Of a DNA stretch of 56,269 bases, positions 41,476 through 51,379 are shown in pieces. Within the stretch, counting starts at the first letter, position 1. Each line of letters starts with the position of its first letter. A program made the position numbers and the translations under genes. Source of the DNA: Calditrichia bacterium (lineage in GTDB: Bacteria; Calditrichota; Calditrichia; Calditrichales; Calditrichaceae); the NCBI GenBank assembly GCA_026983775.1, contig JALSTK010000095.1:1-56269 (forward strand), in the 5' to 3' direction. Under the pieces are notes generated by a model. That model searched no databases. It had not been told where the DNA came from and was given only the letters and a program-made list of their open reading frames with translations.

Positions 41476-42210
41476 TTAGTTTGTTCTGGAAGAATTGAAG
41501 GCAACCAGCTTATCCCAATTTATGACACCATCTTCACAAAAATCTCTGGCAAATTCAAGAGTAAATTTATTTACGATACTCGCATAGGCTTGCTGAAACG
41601 CTTCATTTTTTTCTTTGGCTTTATAGCCTAACGGTTCGATGATATCTTTATACAGATTTTCTTTACCAGAAATAAACTCCCAGAATACCTGGCCACAATA
41701 CTTAAAATACTCTCCTTTATCAGGACGATTATCCCTGCCATAACAGCAGCCGTTCACGGCAACTACATGCAAATTGGACTGCCCTGTCCGTAAGACACGT
41801 TTAGCTTTACGAAAATTATCCTTCATTTTGCTGATTTGACTGCTATTGCCCCAATGAGGACCGGATTTAATAGAAACAATATATCTAATATCATCCTTAC
41901 TAAATTCGAGGTCTATCCCTTCCGTTGATGACTTGCGACCGCCATAAATTCTCTGATTAATAAAGATTGCCAAATTTTCTAAAAAATCACCGAAGATGGT
42001 TTCTTCCTGAGAAGAAAGATGAGCGTCAACAATAGATTTAACTAAATCCTGCGCCATCAATATATTTTTTGCTTTAAAGAGATATGGATTTTTTCTCTTG
42101 AGAACTTGAGACAATTTCAATTGATCAATATTATCTAATCGTTTGGTATGGAATGTTCCTATATGGGATTCAACATAGCGGATTATCTCATTCATTCTTA
42201 GCGGTTTCAT
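41476..42210 (-). CDS. Type II restriction endonuclease, PmeII-like
   Basis: The 244-residue protein contains a PD-(D/E)xK-type core: STEGIDLEFSKDDIRYIVSIKSGPHWGNSSQ (about 105-135), with Asp and the Ser-x-Lys element at their usual spacing, followed by VVAVNGCCYGRDNRPDKGEYF. This pattern is typical of the PmeII family of type II enzymes. Its start overlaps the methyltransferase stop by 23 bases, and the Shine-Dalgarno AAAGGT lies within that gene, so the modification enzyme is translated first. It degrades unmodified foreign DNA; the recognition sequence is unknown. Confidence 0.8.
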   Translation of the reverse strand: MKPLRMNEIIRYVESHIGTFHTKRLDNIDQLKLSQVLKRKNPYLFKAKNILMAQDLVKSIVDAHLSSQEETIFGDFLENLAIFINQRIYGGRKSSTEGIDLEFSKDDIRYIVSIKSGPHWGNSSQISKMKDNFRKAKRVLRTGQSNLHVVAVNGCCYGRDNRPDKGEYFKYCGQVFWEFISGKENLYKDIIEPLGYKAKEKNEAFQQAYASIVNKFTLEFARDFCEDGVINWDKLVAFNSSRTN

Positions 42211-43048
42211 AGGTTACACCTTTATCAAACAAGGTTAGCACGGATGGTTGAATTTGGCGTGACATTAAATTATAATATTTTTCGTTAATTTCTATGCCGA
42301 TTGAATTTCTTCTCATTCTTTGGGCTACACGAAGGGTTGTTCCGGAACCTGCAAAAGGGTCCAAAACCCAGTCTCCCTCCTCTGTAAAAAGTTTTATAAA
42401 CCATTCCGGTAATGCTTCGGGAAATGCGGCACTATGATTTTTATTACCACATTCGGTAGCCATATGCAGCACATTGGTTGGATAGGCCATTTCCCGGCCC
42501 AGCCAATTTGAAATATTTTTACCGAATCCGCTATTTACCCGTGATTCATCCCGAATTTTATCCCGCTCATTCAACTTCTTTAACCGTGTATCGGCCCAGG
42601 AACCCATGGGGACCATAACCGCTTCCTGATACATTTTAAATTTCTTGTTTTTATTAAATTGCAATAAACGTTCCCATGAATCCCTAAACCGGTTCGGCCA
42701 CTTGCCAGGATAAGAATTCTTTTTATGCCATATAAATTCTTCCGTCCAAAACCATCCTTGTTCACGCATCTTCATAATCAATTCCAATACATAGGTATGG
42801 CGTTCTCCGTTAACCACCCTTTCTTTTATATTAAGAATAAATGTACCGGAGGACTTTAAGACACGGAGAAGCTGCTCTGCTATAGGTAAAAACCATTCGA
42901 CATACTCATTAGGGTGAATGCCGCCGTAGGTTTTTTTTCGGGCATCGGCATACGGCGGTGAAGTTACAATCAAATCAATCGAATTTTCTTCGATTGCTAT
43001 TAATTCTTCCAAACAATCACCCAAAATTATTTTACTTTGTATTTCCAT
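42188..43048 (-). CDS. DNA methyltransferase (amino, beta-class; probable N4-cytosine or N6-adenine)
   Basis: The 286-residue methyltransferase has motif IV TSPPYADARK near 30 ahead of motif I DPFAGSGTTLRVAQRM near 240, the beta-class order. The SPPY form is most often found in N4-cytosine enzymes, although N6-adenine enzymes with it exist. It protects the host from the coupled endonuclease. No specificity subunit is present, so target recognition must be in the central region. Confidence 0.88.
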   Translation of the reverse strand: MEIQSKIILGDCLEELIAIEENSIDLIVTSPPYADARKKTYGGIHPNEYVEWFLPIAEQLLRVLKSSGTFILNIKERVVNGERHTYVLELIMKMREQGWFWTEEFIWHKKNSYPGKWPNRFRDSWERLLQFNKNKKFKMYQEAVMVPMGSWADTRLKKLNERDKIRDESRVNSGFGKNISNWLGREMAYPTNVLHMATECGNKNHSAAFPEALPEWFIKLFTEEGDWVLDPFAGSGTTLRVAQRMRRNSIGIEINEKYYNLMSRQIQPSVLTLFDKGVTYETAKNE

Positions 43049-43231
43049 AAATTTATACGCTTTTAATTTTATCTTTATTTTTTAATATTAAAAAAATTTC
43101 GCTCAAAATCAAATCCATCGGGAATCATCAGCCATTATTCTACCTGGTGGCTGTAAACATTCATTTTGCCTTCAATATTTAGTATCAGAAGTACAATTTA
43201 CTCGCAAACTTCCATTTTATTATGCCATCCT

Positions 43232-44863
43232 TTACCGCTCCAGCCACAAACTCACGCCTACAATTATAATAAAATAAAAGACCGCCAAACCATAAACCAA
43301 CACCCATTTTTTCTGCGAGGGTTCCGCTTCGATCTGTTCGAAATCGGTTTGAATAAGCCGTGTTGGATGGAAAAGACCGGGCCGGCTCAGCAACCAGGCG
43401 ACTCCCACCGTACCGAGGAAACCGCTTACATTCCACCACATCCAGGAGATAGAGGTAAACAACCAGAGAATGATATTAATACCAATTCCGGAAATAAGCC
43501 CGATTTTCACCGCAGCAGCTCCGATCTTTCTGCTAAACATTCCCACCAGAAAGGCGGCCAGGATCGGCCCGTATAACATACTGCCCACAGCATTAATCAA
43601 TACAATCGTGGTCTGCCGCGCAGCCTGGCCGAAGCCGTCTAACCATAAAGCGGTTACGATGCAAAACGCCCCCCAGGCCAGAGTAATCATCTTGGAGGCG
43701 GTAAGATAATGACGTTCCGTTGCCTCGGGACGCCAGAAACGTTGGTAAATATCCTTCATGGTCACGGCGCTGAGGGAGTTCAACCCCGAATCCAGACTGG
43801 ACATCAGAGCCGCCATAATAGCCACAAAAATAAAACCGATCAGGCCATGGGGTAGAAAACCCAATATAAACATTGGCACCATACGGTCCGGATTTTTCTG
43901 TAAAACAGTGCCGATCTCTTCGGGTTGCAGATGAAGAACCCGGCTAAGATGAGCTAAACCCTGGGAATGAACAAAAACAGCGCCCACCAAAACACCCATT
44001 AATACATAGAGCAAAACCAGGGGGAATCGTCCCAGGGCATTAACCAAAAGAGATTTACGTACATCGCTCACGGTTCCCACCGACATTTCCCGTTGGACCT
44101 GACTCTGGTCGGTTCCATAATAGGACGCATATAGAAAAAATCCACCGATCAGCATCGGCCAAAAGCCGTACGTACTTTCGGAAGAAAATCCCCAACCTCC
44201 CAAGTCGAGTATTTTCAGCCGTTCCGGACTCAGGCTACTCCAGGCCACATCCCATCCGACGATATACCAGGCTACTCCACCGCAAATTAAAAGGCCCAGA
44301 ACAATGATGGCCATTTGCACAACATCACTCAGAATAACCACCCGTAATCCGCCCAGTACATCATAGATCAAAGTGACCAGCCCGATAATGAGTATGGCAT
44401 TTGCCGTGGAAATCCCCAATGCGGTAGATAAAATGATCCCCCCGGCCAGCACGGCTACGGCTGTGGCCAAACCGCGTCCAAGTTGGAATAGGATACTAAC
44501 CAAAGTACGTGTACCGGCATCGAAACGATGTTCCAGATATTCATAGATACTGATGTATTTACGGCGATGCAGAGTCGGGATGATAACAGCCATTACCAGA
44601 ATCAGAGCCAGGGGTACGGCGAACTCATAGGCCAGCCATTTCATCCCTCCGTTAGGTTTTAAAGCCACAAAGGCCGGCGCTGATACAAAACTGATGGCGG
44701 AAAGCTGGGTGGCCATGGTAGAAGCCCCGGACTGCCACCACTTTATTTTTCTTCCGGCCAGATAATAATCCCGGGTATCCTTCTGTGAACGGGAAAGATA
44801 GAAGGCAAAGCCAACGATTCCCGCCAGATAAAGAATAATAATGATCCAGTCAAGTATATTCAT
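43232..44863 (-). CDS. Sodium:solute symporter (SSS family)
   Basis: The protein (543 residues from ATG 44863) has about 13 membrane helices and the SSS signature around FVSAPAFVALKPNG and RDYYLAGRKIKWW, and LMSSLDSGLNSLSAVTMKDIYQRF in the middle. Members import sugars, organic acids or vitamins with Na+. The ATG at 44863 puts the first helix right after the start and is preceded by GGGATGGGAAG; the frame from 44902 adds 13 untypical residues. It is a single gene, and the substrate is unknown. Confidence 0.92.
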   Translation of the reverse strand: MNILDWIIIILYLAGIVGFAFYLSRSQKDTRDYYLAGRKIKWWQSGASTMATQLSAISFVSAPAFVALKPNGGMKWLAYEFAVPLALILVMAVIIPTLHRRKYISIYEYLEHRFDAGTRTLVSILFQLGRGLATAVAVLAGGIILSTALGISTANAILIIGLVTLIYDVLGGLRVVILSDVVQMAIIVLGLLICGGVAWYIVGWDVAWSSLSPERLKILDLGGWGFSSESTYGFWPMLIGGFFLYASYYGTDQSQVQREMSVGTVSDVRKSLLVNALGRFPLVLLYVLMGVLVGAVFVHSQGLAHLSRVLHLQPEEIGTVLQKNPDRMVPMFILGFLPHGLIGFIFVAIMAALMSSLDSGLNSLSAVTMKDIYQRFWRPEATERHYLTASKMITLAWGAFCIVTALWLDGFGQAARQTTIVLINAVGSMLYGPILAAFLVGMFSRKIGAAAVKIGLISGIGINIILWLFTSISWMWWNVSGFLGTVGVAWLLSRPGLFHPTRLIQTDFEQIEAEPSQKKWVLVYGLAVFYFIIIVGVSLWLER

Positions 44864-45116
44864 GGCTTCCCATCCCGATCGTGGTTTATATAAGTTAACC
44901 AATTTAGACGGGTAAAAGAAAGAAAAAGATTATATGTTGTTAAAACTTTTGTCGGACAAAACCGCCGTTACAGAGAAAAAAATTATATTGAATCACACTC
45001 AGTATCGATTGTTGCTCACAATTTTTAGGCTCTACTGGGGTTCTTGTGAAATCGTATATTAAATAAAGATTGACAATATGATTTTACTTCTTCGTTCCTT
45101 TGCATTTAATAATAAA

Positions 45117-45357
45117 AGTATCCGAAGGATACTAATGTGATTAACCACAGGCGAAGCCTGTGGTAAAGCGGTAAAAACGAGCGTGACGCTGAAGGCGTCA
45201 AATGTGTAGCTAATAATAGCATTATAACGAAATAGGAGAACCCTATATCTTGAAAGGCCTGGTTTATTTTACCGCTTTGCGGTACCCCTATTCGGTTACA
45301 TCTTGCCCACAGGCTTCGCTCCTGCCCGGAAGCTGACGGGTGTGGCTAATCATATTA
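45117..45357. mobile_element. MITE-like non-coding element with 16-bp terminal inverted repeats
   Basis: The 16-base sequence at 45133-45148 and the complement of 45342-45357 agree at 14 of 16 positions. Inside, AAAGCGGTAAAA (45165-45176) pairs perfectly with TTTTACCGCTTT (45267-45278), and there are hairpins CCACAGGC/GCCTGTGG (45145-45163) and GACGC/GCGTC (45185-45199). A hairpin AGTATCC/GGATACT abuts the left end. The 225-bp span codes for nothing, fitting a MITE or REP-like unit. Confidence 0.5.
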
Positions 45358-45521
45358 CATCAGTTCGTGATGATTTAAAGATAGGATGTGAATTAAATCT
45401 AATTTTATAGAAAATGATTTAAGGATGACATTTTTGCGGCGTTTAACCATAAAAAAACCAGTAGAGCCAATACATAAAACCGAAAGTTGTTAGTAGCGGT
45501 TCGAAACAAGCAGGATAAATA

Positions 45522-45553
45522 GGATACCGCCATTTTATAAAATGGCGGTATCC
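45522..45553. terminator. Perfect 32-base palindrome downstream of the LRR gene
   Basis: The two halves (45522-45537 and 45538-45553) are exact complements, forming a 16-bp stem with no loop beyond the centre. Placed about 35 bases after the LRR gene stop, it is a candidate terminator, though the run of T after it is weak on both strands. Confidence 0.6.
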
Positions 45554-45586
45554 TTATTATTTGTCAATGGATGCTGAGGTGTCGTA

Positions 45587-48142
45587 TTATTTAACCAGAG
45601 CCATTTTCTTGAATTGATGAAAACGGCCGGCCTTTATTTCGTAATAATAAATTCCTGCCGAAAGATGAGCGGCATTGAAATCTACCGAATGATAACCCGC
45701 CGCTTTGTGTTCGTTTAGCAGCACGGCCACTTTTTGCCCCAGCACATTGTACAAGTTGATCGTTACATCCGCCGCTTGAGGCAGCTCGAAACCAATTTTG
45801 GTACTGGGATTAAACGGATTGGGATAGTTTTGCCTTAAAGCATATCTTTGGGGCAGTCCACGCGATCCGTTATCCTGCAAACCCGTGGAGGATTTGACAT
45901 GTATTACAAACGGAAGGCTTTTAAGCGTTAATCCGCTCACAATATCATTGGTGATTTGACAGGTATAGGAACCGGAATCGCTTAATGCGGCAGAGGAAAT
46001 TGGATAAACGCTCAGCGTATCGCCGGGCAGTTCAGCGCCGTCTTTGTACCATTGATAGTGGTTGGCGCTGCCGCCCACGTCAACGGAAAGGACGATGGAA
46101 TCTCCTTCGACCAGCGTGCTGTCCATTTCCTCCCCGACCTTCTCCTGCGGAGAATATTGCAAGTTAGTAAATACCATATTGGGCTCGATATCTTCGAAGG
46201 TTAGCTGATTTCTCTGTACATAAAAATAGGTTAAGGTCGGCAACAAAGCGCTTAAATCCGGCAGATCGTCAAAACGGTTGTCGCTGAGGTCCATATAGGC
46301 CAATTGGGACAGATTTCTTAACGTATCGGGTACTTCGCCATAAAAGTCATTGTTTTTCAAAGAAAGTCGGTATAAATCCGTAATATTTCCCAACCACTCG
46401 GGCACCGGGCCGGTAAAATTATTATCATTTAAATTCAGAGTCGTCAGATTGGTTAAATTTTTCAGGGTGTCGGGAATTTCTCCGCTGAGCTTGTTGAATG
46501 ACAACGAAAGTTCCGTAAGCGTGCTTAATTTGCCGAGAGACTCGGGGATGGGACCACTTAGTTGATTATTACTTAAATGCAAGCCTTTTAAAGAGGGTAG
46601 ATCCCCAAGAGATTCCGGAATAGAACCGTATAACTGATTATGCCATAAGTCCAAACTCGATAATTGGCTTAAATGTGCGATGGAAACGGGTATTTCACCG
46701 GAAAAATTATTTTGGGCGAGTATCAATAGTTTAAGGCTGGTTAACTGATCGATCCAGGCGGGGATTTCGCCGCTCAACCGATTTTTTTGCAGGCCCATAA
46801 ACCACAAATGAACCAGGTTGACCAAAGAATCCGGCAGACGGCCGCTAAGTTTGTTATTGGCAAAATTAAATTTTGTTAATTCAGTTATTTTCCCCAGCTC
46901 GTTCGGCAGAGGCCCGTCGAGATTGTTGCTTGTCAATTCAATCTCCTGAACCCGTCCGTCGATCACCTTCACCCCATACCAGGTAGATACGGGCTGATCG
47001 GTCAGCCAATTATCCTTATGAGTCCAGTTCTCTCCGTTGGTGCTGTCATACAGAGCGACCAGCGCCAAAGAATCCTGAACCAAAGCCGATGATACGTTTA
47101 CATGGATGGGCCGGCTGTACAAGGTTAATGCGGTGGCTATGGTATTACGGATGCGGCAGATATACGTTCCGCCATCTTCCACGGCCGCGGAAGCAATGGC
47201 GTAAACAGAGTCTGTGGCGCCGCTAATAAGCGTGTCGTTCTTAAACCACTGGTAATAATTTGCCGTTCCGCCCACCGACACGGACATGGTATAGGAATCA
47301 CCCTCCGTAATGGATGCAAAAACTTCATCGCCCACGCTATCCTGATACAAGTAATAGAAATTGGAACCGAAGGTCTGGCTGTTCGTTTCGAGGTCCTCAA
47401 AGGTTAAACGGTTGTAATGCACATAAAAAGTTGTAATATTCCTCATCCCCGACAGATCCGGCAAATCCTGCAGTCGGTTATGGTCAAGGTAACACAGTCG
47501 TAAATTTTCCAAATGATTAAATTCCGGCGGAACGGCGCCGCTAAAAAAATTGTCGCTTAAGTCCAGAATATCCAGGTTGGTAATTTCGGCAATTTCCGCC
47601 GGTATATTTCCTTCGAGATTATTGTTCTGTAATTTTAGCTGGGTTAAGTTACTTAATCTGCCTAGCGATGCGGGAAGTTCTCCCTGGAAATGGTTGATGC
47701 CTAACCACAAAAAGACGAGATGCGTTAAAGAGCCGATCTCTTCGGGAATTTTACCGCTCAGGTTATTTTCACTCAAGCCGATGCGGGTTATGTTCTCCAG
47801 TCCCTTGATATCTGCGGGCAGTTCTCCACGAATATTGTTGCCGTCCAGAAACAAATAATTGAGCCCGTTCATGCCCCACAATTCGACTGGGATGGTGCCG
47901 TTTAAATTATTATCGGACAGTTCAATTGAAGTAACCCTGTCGCGCGAAACGGTTATTCCGTACCAGTCGGACAGAGGCCGGTTGGTTAGCCAATTGGTAT
48001 TATTGGTCCATTGATCGCCGTCGGTGCTCTTATACAGCGCAACCAGGGCCAATGAGTCCTTCTCCATATTCTGTGCATACACAGCGGTGTTCCACAAAAA
48101 TAAGGTCAACAGGAACAGTGAGATAATTTGTAACCGCTTCAT
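45587..48142 (-). CDS. Large secreted leucine-rich-repeat protein with Ig-like domains and C-terminal sorting domain
   Basis: The 851-residue protein has a signal peptide (1-24) and two similar halves. Each begins with a SLALVALYxSTxGxxWT segment (about 30 and 355), continues with plant-type LRRs (NNLSGKIPEEIGSL, NNLEGNIPAEIA) and ends with a short Ig-like domain (YTCQI/YICRI with Cys). The last 75 residues form a type IX secretion-like sorting domain (YPNPFNPSTKIGFELP, LYNVLGQKVAVL, GIYYYEIKAG). It is probably exported to the cell surface or medium. The internal duplication (about 30-345 and 355-745) is clear. AGGAGG precedes the start. Confidence 0.9.
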   Translation of the reverse strand: MKRLQIISLFLLTLFLWNTAVYAQNMEKDSLALVALYKSTDGDQWTNNTNWLTNRPLSDWYGITVSRDRVTSIELSDNNLNGTIPVELWGMNGLNYLFLDGNNIRGELPADIKGLENITRIGLSENNLSGKIPEEIGSLTHLVFLWLGINHFQGELPASLGRLSNLTQLKLQNNNLEGNIPAEIAEITNLDILDLSDNFFSGAVPPEFNHLENLRLCYLDHNRLQDLPDLSGMRNITTFYVHYNRLTFEDLETNSQTFGSNFYYLYQDSVGDEVFASITEGDSYTMSVSVGGTANYYQWFKNDTLISGATDSVYAIASAAVEDGGTYICRIRNTIATALTLYSRPIHVNVSSALVQDSLALVALYDSTNGENWTHKDNWLTDQPVSTWYGVKVIDGRVQEIELTSNNLDGPLPNELGKITELTKFNFANNKLSGRLPDSLVNLVHLWFMGLQKNRLSGEIPAWIDQLTSLKLLILAQNNFSGEIPVSIAHLSQLSSLDLWHNQLYGSIPESLGDLPSLKGLHLSNNQLSGPIPESLGKLSTLTELSLSFNKLSGEIPDTLKNLTNLTTLNLNDNNFTGPVPEWLGNITDLYRLSLKNNDFYGEVPDTLRNLSQLAYMDLSDNRFDDLPDLSALLPTLTYFYVQRNQLTFEDIEPNMVFTNLQYSPQEKVGEEMDSTLVEGDSIVLSVDVGGSANHYQWYKDGAELPGDTLSVYPISSAALSDSGSYTCQITNDIVSGLTLKSLPFVIHVKSSTGLQDNGSRGLPQRYALRQNYPNPFNPSTKIGFELPQAADVTINLYNVLGQKVAVLLNEHKAAGYHSVDFNAAHLSAGIYYYEIKAGRFHQFKKMALVK

Positions 48143-48845
48143 AAAACCATTTCCTCCTTTTGTTTGGTGATTATCAGGCCGGGCAACTCTTTCTTGCCCG
48201 GAATCCCATTTATGTTATGAGATAAAAAACAGCTACTATTTCCAAAAAAGGAATTCCTTTACAGCTTTTTGATAATGTTGTTCTTACAGTCGATTTTAAG
48301 AAAAACGATGAGTCAATTAACCAGTACGTTGGCGATCATGTTTAATAACAGCAAAAAAACTCAAACATTATTTTTACGCGGGTTTTATACTGTTTTATTA
48401 ACTCTTCGTGATTTCAATATCTATATTTTGCCGGTATTTTAGATAATTTGTTAAAATTACCTAAAATATTCTCAAAAGATGCTTTTGGATAACCAATTTA
48501 TTGTTAGATTTCGGCAAATGCTGTAAAATCTTTAGCACAAAATATAATAATATAGAGAGAGGAGAACCTTATCATATATCACATCTGTTCCCAACAGCGG
48601 TTTTGCCTGGTGCCGGGATGCATTAGAATCCATTGGAAAACAAGTTTGTCGAAAAAACCTTCCCGAATTTTTCCTATTTCAAACCGATTATAATGGCTTT
48701 ATCGTATAACATAGCGTTTCCGTGCTATCCGTTTAACAATCTATAGTCTCCATAGGTTTAGCCCAATATCTGTCGAGATCAGCCCAGAGATGCTTACAGG
48801 CCGACTCTTTCCTTGCTATTAACGCCGGACAGGAAACTTTGGCAT
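48143..48845. other. 703-base AT-rich gap upstream of the LRR gene
   Basis: It holds the promoter and leader of the LRR gene. A hairpin CCGGGCAA / TTGCCCGG (48179-48186 and 48194-48201) lies just upstream of the ribosome-binding site. The rest has no convincing gene or repeat. Confidence 0.5.
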
Positions 48846-50258
48846 CTATCCCACCGTATGCAGACGCAGCAGATTGGTACCTCCCCGTTCCTGGGTGGAC
48901 CCCGCAATTAAAACAATTTTATCCCCCGATTGAACAAATCCGTTTTTCTTAAGATAGGATTCCAGTATGGTCAGTTGCTCTTTAATTTCGATAGTGTGTT
49001 CCAAAAAAGAAGGAAAGACACCCCAATACAAAGACAAACGATGTAAGGCCGACTGGTTATTTGTTAAGGCTAAAATTGGTACGGACGGTCTGAAATTAGA
49101 CATGATTTTCGCCGTCATCCCACTGCGGGTTAAAACCACAATATATTTGGCCCCGATCTCCCTGGCACTGTAATAAGCGGCATGACATACGGAATGGGTA
49201 TAGCTTAAGACTTTAGTTTGCTCGCGGTCTGCGATATGAATCCGGAAAAAACGCCGGTTACTTTCCGCCTCCTCAATAATATCGGCCATCATTTGTACGG
49301 ATTCAAGTGGATATTTCCCAAAAGCGGTTTCGCCGGAAAGCATAACCGCATCGCTTCCGTCAAAGATGGCATTGGCCACATCCGAGGTCTCGGCGCGGGT
49401 TGGAACGGGATTGATCATCATCGAATCCAGCATTTGCGTGGCCGTGATCACCGGTTTGGAAGCCAAAAGACATTTTTCGATAATCTCTTTTTGAACAACC
49501 GGAACCCGGGAAGCGGATATTTCTACTCCCAGATCCCCGCGGGCTACCATTACCCCGTCGGTCTCGGCAATGATTTCATCCAGATTGTCCAGTGCTTCCG
49601 GTTTTTCCAGTTTAGCAATAACCGGCACCTGCCGATCACCCATAAACTGCTTGATATCCCGAATGCTCTGAGCATCGCGTACAAAGGACAAGGCCACATA
49701 ATCTACCTCCTGCTCCAAACCGAATTTAAGATCCCGTTTGTCTTTCTCCGTCAGGGAAGGTTCGGAAATTTGTACTCCCGGCAGATTAATGCCCTTATGG
49801 TCATATAGATTCCCGCCGTTAATGACTTCACAAAACAGATCCGCCCCTTTTTTTTGAACTACTTTTAATTTAATCAAACCGTCGTTTACCAGGATGCGGT
49901 CTCCGATCCGTACGTCTTTGGGGAGATTCTTATAGGAAGTGCTGACAATGTGCTCATTGCCGGGTACATCATCGGTGGTAATGGTGAACAGATCTCCGGG
50001 ATTAAGCTGGATGGGAGGTTCCTCAAAAGTACCGATGCGAATTTTGGGGCCCTGTAAATCCTGTAAAATGGCGATGGGATGCCCCACTTGTTGCGCTACC
50101 TTTCGAATACGCCGGATATTCCGTTTGTGCTCTTCGTGGCTGCCGTGGGAGAAATTCAGCCGGGCCACATTCATTCCTGCCCGGGCGAGGCGGGTAAGCA
50201 TCTCTTCCGACTCGCTGGTCGGGCCGATTGTACAAACGATTTTAGCCTTTCGGGACAT
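48846..50258 (-). CDS. pyk: Pyruvate kinase
   Basis: This 470-residue enzyme converts phosphoenolpyruvate and ADP to pyruvate and ATP. Visible are KIVCTIGPTSE (start), the phosphate-binding VARLNFSHG, the Mg/Lys site region AKLEKPEALDNLDEI, DGVMVARGDLGVE, ITATQMLDSM and the C-terminal domain ETAFGKYPLESV onwards. The C-terminus ends soon after the allosteric-domain fold. The gene is monocistronic; the terminator is not apparent. Confidence 0.97.
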   Translation of the reverse strand: MSRKAKIVCTIGPTSESEEMLTRLARAGMNVARLNFSHGSHEEHKRNIRRIRKVAQQVGHPIAILQDLQGPKIRIGTFEEPPIQLNPGDLFTITTDDVPGNEHIVSTSYKNLPKDVRIGDRILVNDGLIKLKVVQKKGADLFCEVINGGNLYDHKGINLPGVQISEPSLTEKDKRDLKFGLEQEVDYVALSFVRDAQSIRDIKQFMGDRQVPVIAKLEKPEALDNLDEIIAETDGVMVARGDLGVEISASRVPVVQKEIIEKCLLASKPVITATQMLDSMMINPVPTRAETSDVANAIFDGSDAVMLSGETAFGKYPLESVQMMADIIEEAESNRRFFRIHIADREQTKVLSYTHSVCHAAYYSAREIGAKYIVVLTRSGMTAKIMSNFRPSVPILALTNNQSALHRLSLYWGVFPSFLEHTIEIKEQLTILESYLKKNGFVQSGDKIVLIAGSTQERGGTNLLRLHTVG

Positions 50259-50370
50259 GATTCTTTTCCTTTTATGTTGATATCCGTTTTTTCATCTTCG
50301 ACAAAACCCGAACAAACTAAATAGAAAGGCGAATACTATTTCAGATAGCGAAAGTTCGAAAAGGAGGCCC

Positions 50371-51291
50371 CTACCAGGGAAATTCAATACCGAGGGTTTG
50401 CAATTTTTGTTCGAATTCAAAACGCTCGATATGAAAGCGTAATTTACCATCTTTGTATTTTAACCAACCTTCCCTATCCGCCAGAGCACGGGCCTGCTCT
50501 TTATCTCCCAGAGTGAGAGCACGGATGATCTGTCCTTCCAATTCGGAAAATGTATGACTGTTAAAAATATAATCCTGGAATGCTTCCCAGGTTAAAGGCA
50601 CCCAACGGCTGACAATTTCCCGGCCGATTATCGTGGCATATTGGCGAATTTCATACTGGGCGTGTCCTTCCATACGCAGGCGCAGGAAGTTGAGCAGATT
50701 ATGCAAATCAATTTTCCAGTAAGCTTCGGTATAGGTACAGAGCGGTAAATCCTTTCTGGCCTGTTCACGGGCCACACCCCTTTCCAGACGCTCTTCATAA
50801 AGTTTGCGGCTTAGCTGATGAAACTCTTTTTCCTTTTGTGAAAGTTCCCGACCTGTATCGTGATCCAGGAAGCCTTCGCTACCCTGACGGTTACTGGTGG
50901 CTTGCACACGCCATTCATCGGGAGCGGTGCTGTACATGGCATTGATGGCCACGGAATAGCGGGTGGAATACTCGTTCACATTGGCCGTGCGGTGCCGGAT
51001 CCATTGTCTCCAGGTATCCATGGGTACCCGCACGTGCAGTTTAATCTCACACATTTCAAACGGCGTGGTGTGATGATGTCGAATCAGATAACGGATTAAG
51101 CCGCGGTCTTCATGTCGTTTTTTGGTTCCCCTGCCATAAGAAACCCGGGCCGCCTGCACAATAGAGGCATCGGTTCCCATATAATCCACAACACGGATAA
51201 ATCCGTCATCCAGGACCGGAAAACTCTGGCCTAAAATCGCATCCAGCTCCGGACTGTGGTTACGTGTTAATTTTTCTGCCTGTTCATTCAT
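50371..51291 (-). CDS. thyX: FAD-dependent thymidylate synthase ThyX
   Basis: This 306-residue enzyme makes dTMP from dUMP using FAD, NADPH and methylene-tetrahydrofolate. The family motif RHRTANVNEYS (RHRx7S, about 95) is intact, as are RVSYGRGTK and KIDLHNLLNFLRLR. It is longer than the usual 220-250 residues, owing to N- and C-terminal extensions. Together with the class II reductase it would provide DNA precursors without conventional ThyA. The gene is a single unit, followed on the same strand by pyk. Confidence 0.96.
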   Translation of the reverse strand: MNEQAEKLTRNHSPELDAILGQSFPVLDDGFIRVVDYMGTDASIVQAARVSYGRGTKKRHEDRGLIRYLIRHHHTTPFEMCEIKLHVRVPMDTWRQWIRHRTANVNEYSTRYSVAINAMYSTAPDEWRVQATSNRQGSEGFLDHDTGRELSQKEKEFHQLSRKLYEERLERGVAREQARKDLPLCTYTEAYWKIDLHNLLNFLRLRMEGHAQYEIRQYATIIGREIVSRWVPLTWEAFQDYIFNSHTFSELEGQIIRALTLGDKEQARALADREGWLKYKDGKLRFHIERFEFEQKLQTLGIEFPW

Positions 51292-51379
51292 TCATTAAAG
51301 TCCCGATTAATTTACAGGTGATCGTTAATTTAAAAACAGAAGTTAACGGTGATCGGATATCAATTCAACTACCAGATTT

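Larger units (their letters stand above)
44903..45586. other. 684-base gap with repeat elements and a terminator-like palindrome
   Basis: It holds the upstream region of the symporter gene, then a cluster of palindromes (45117-45357) and a perfect 32-base palindrome (45522-45553) downstream of the LRR gene. No gene was found in it. Confidence 0.6.
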
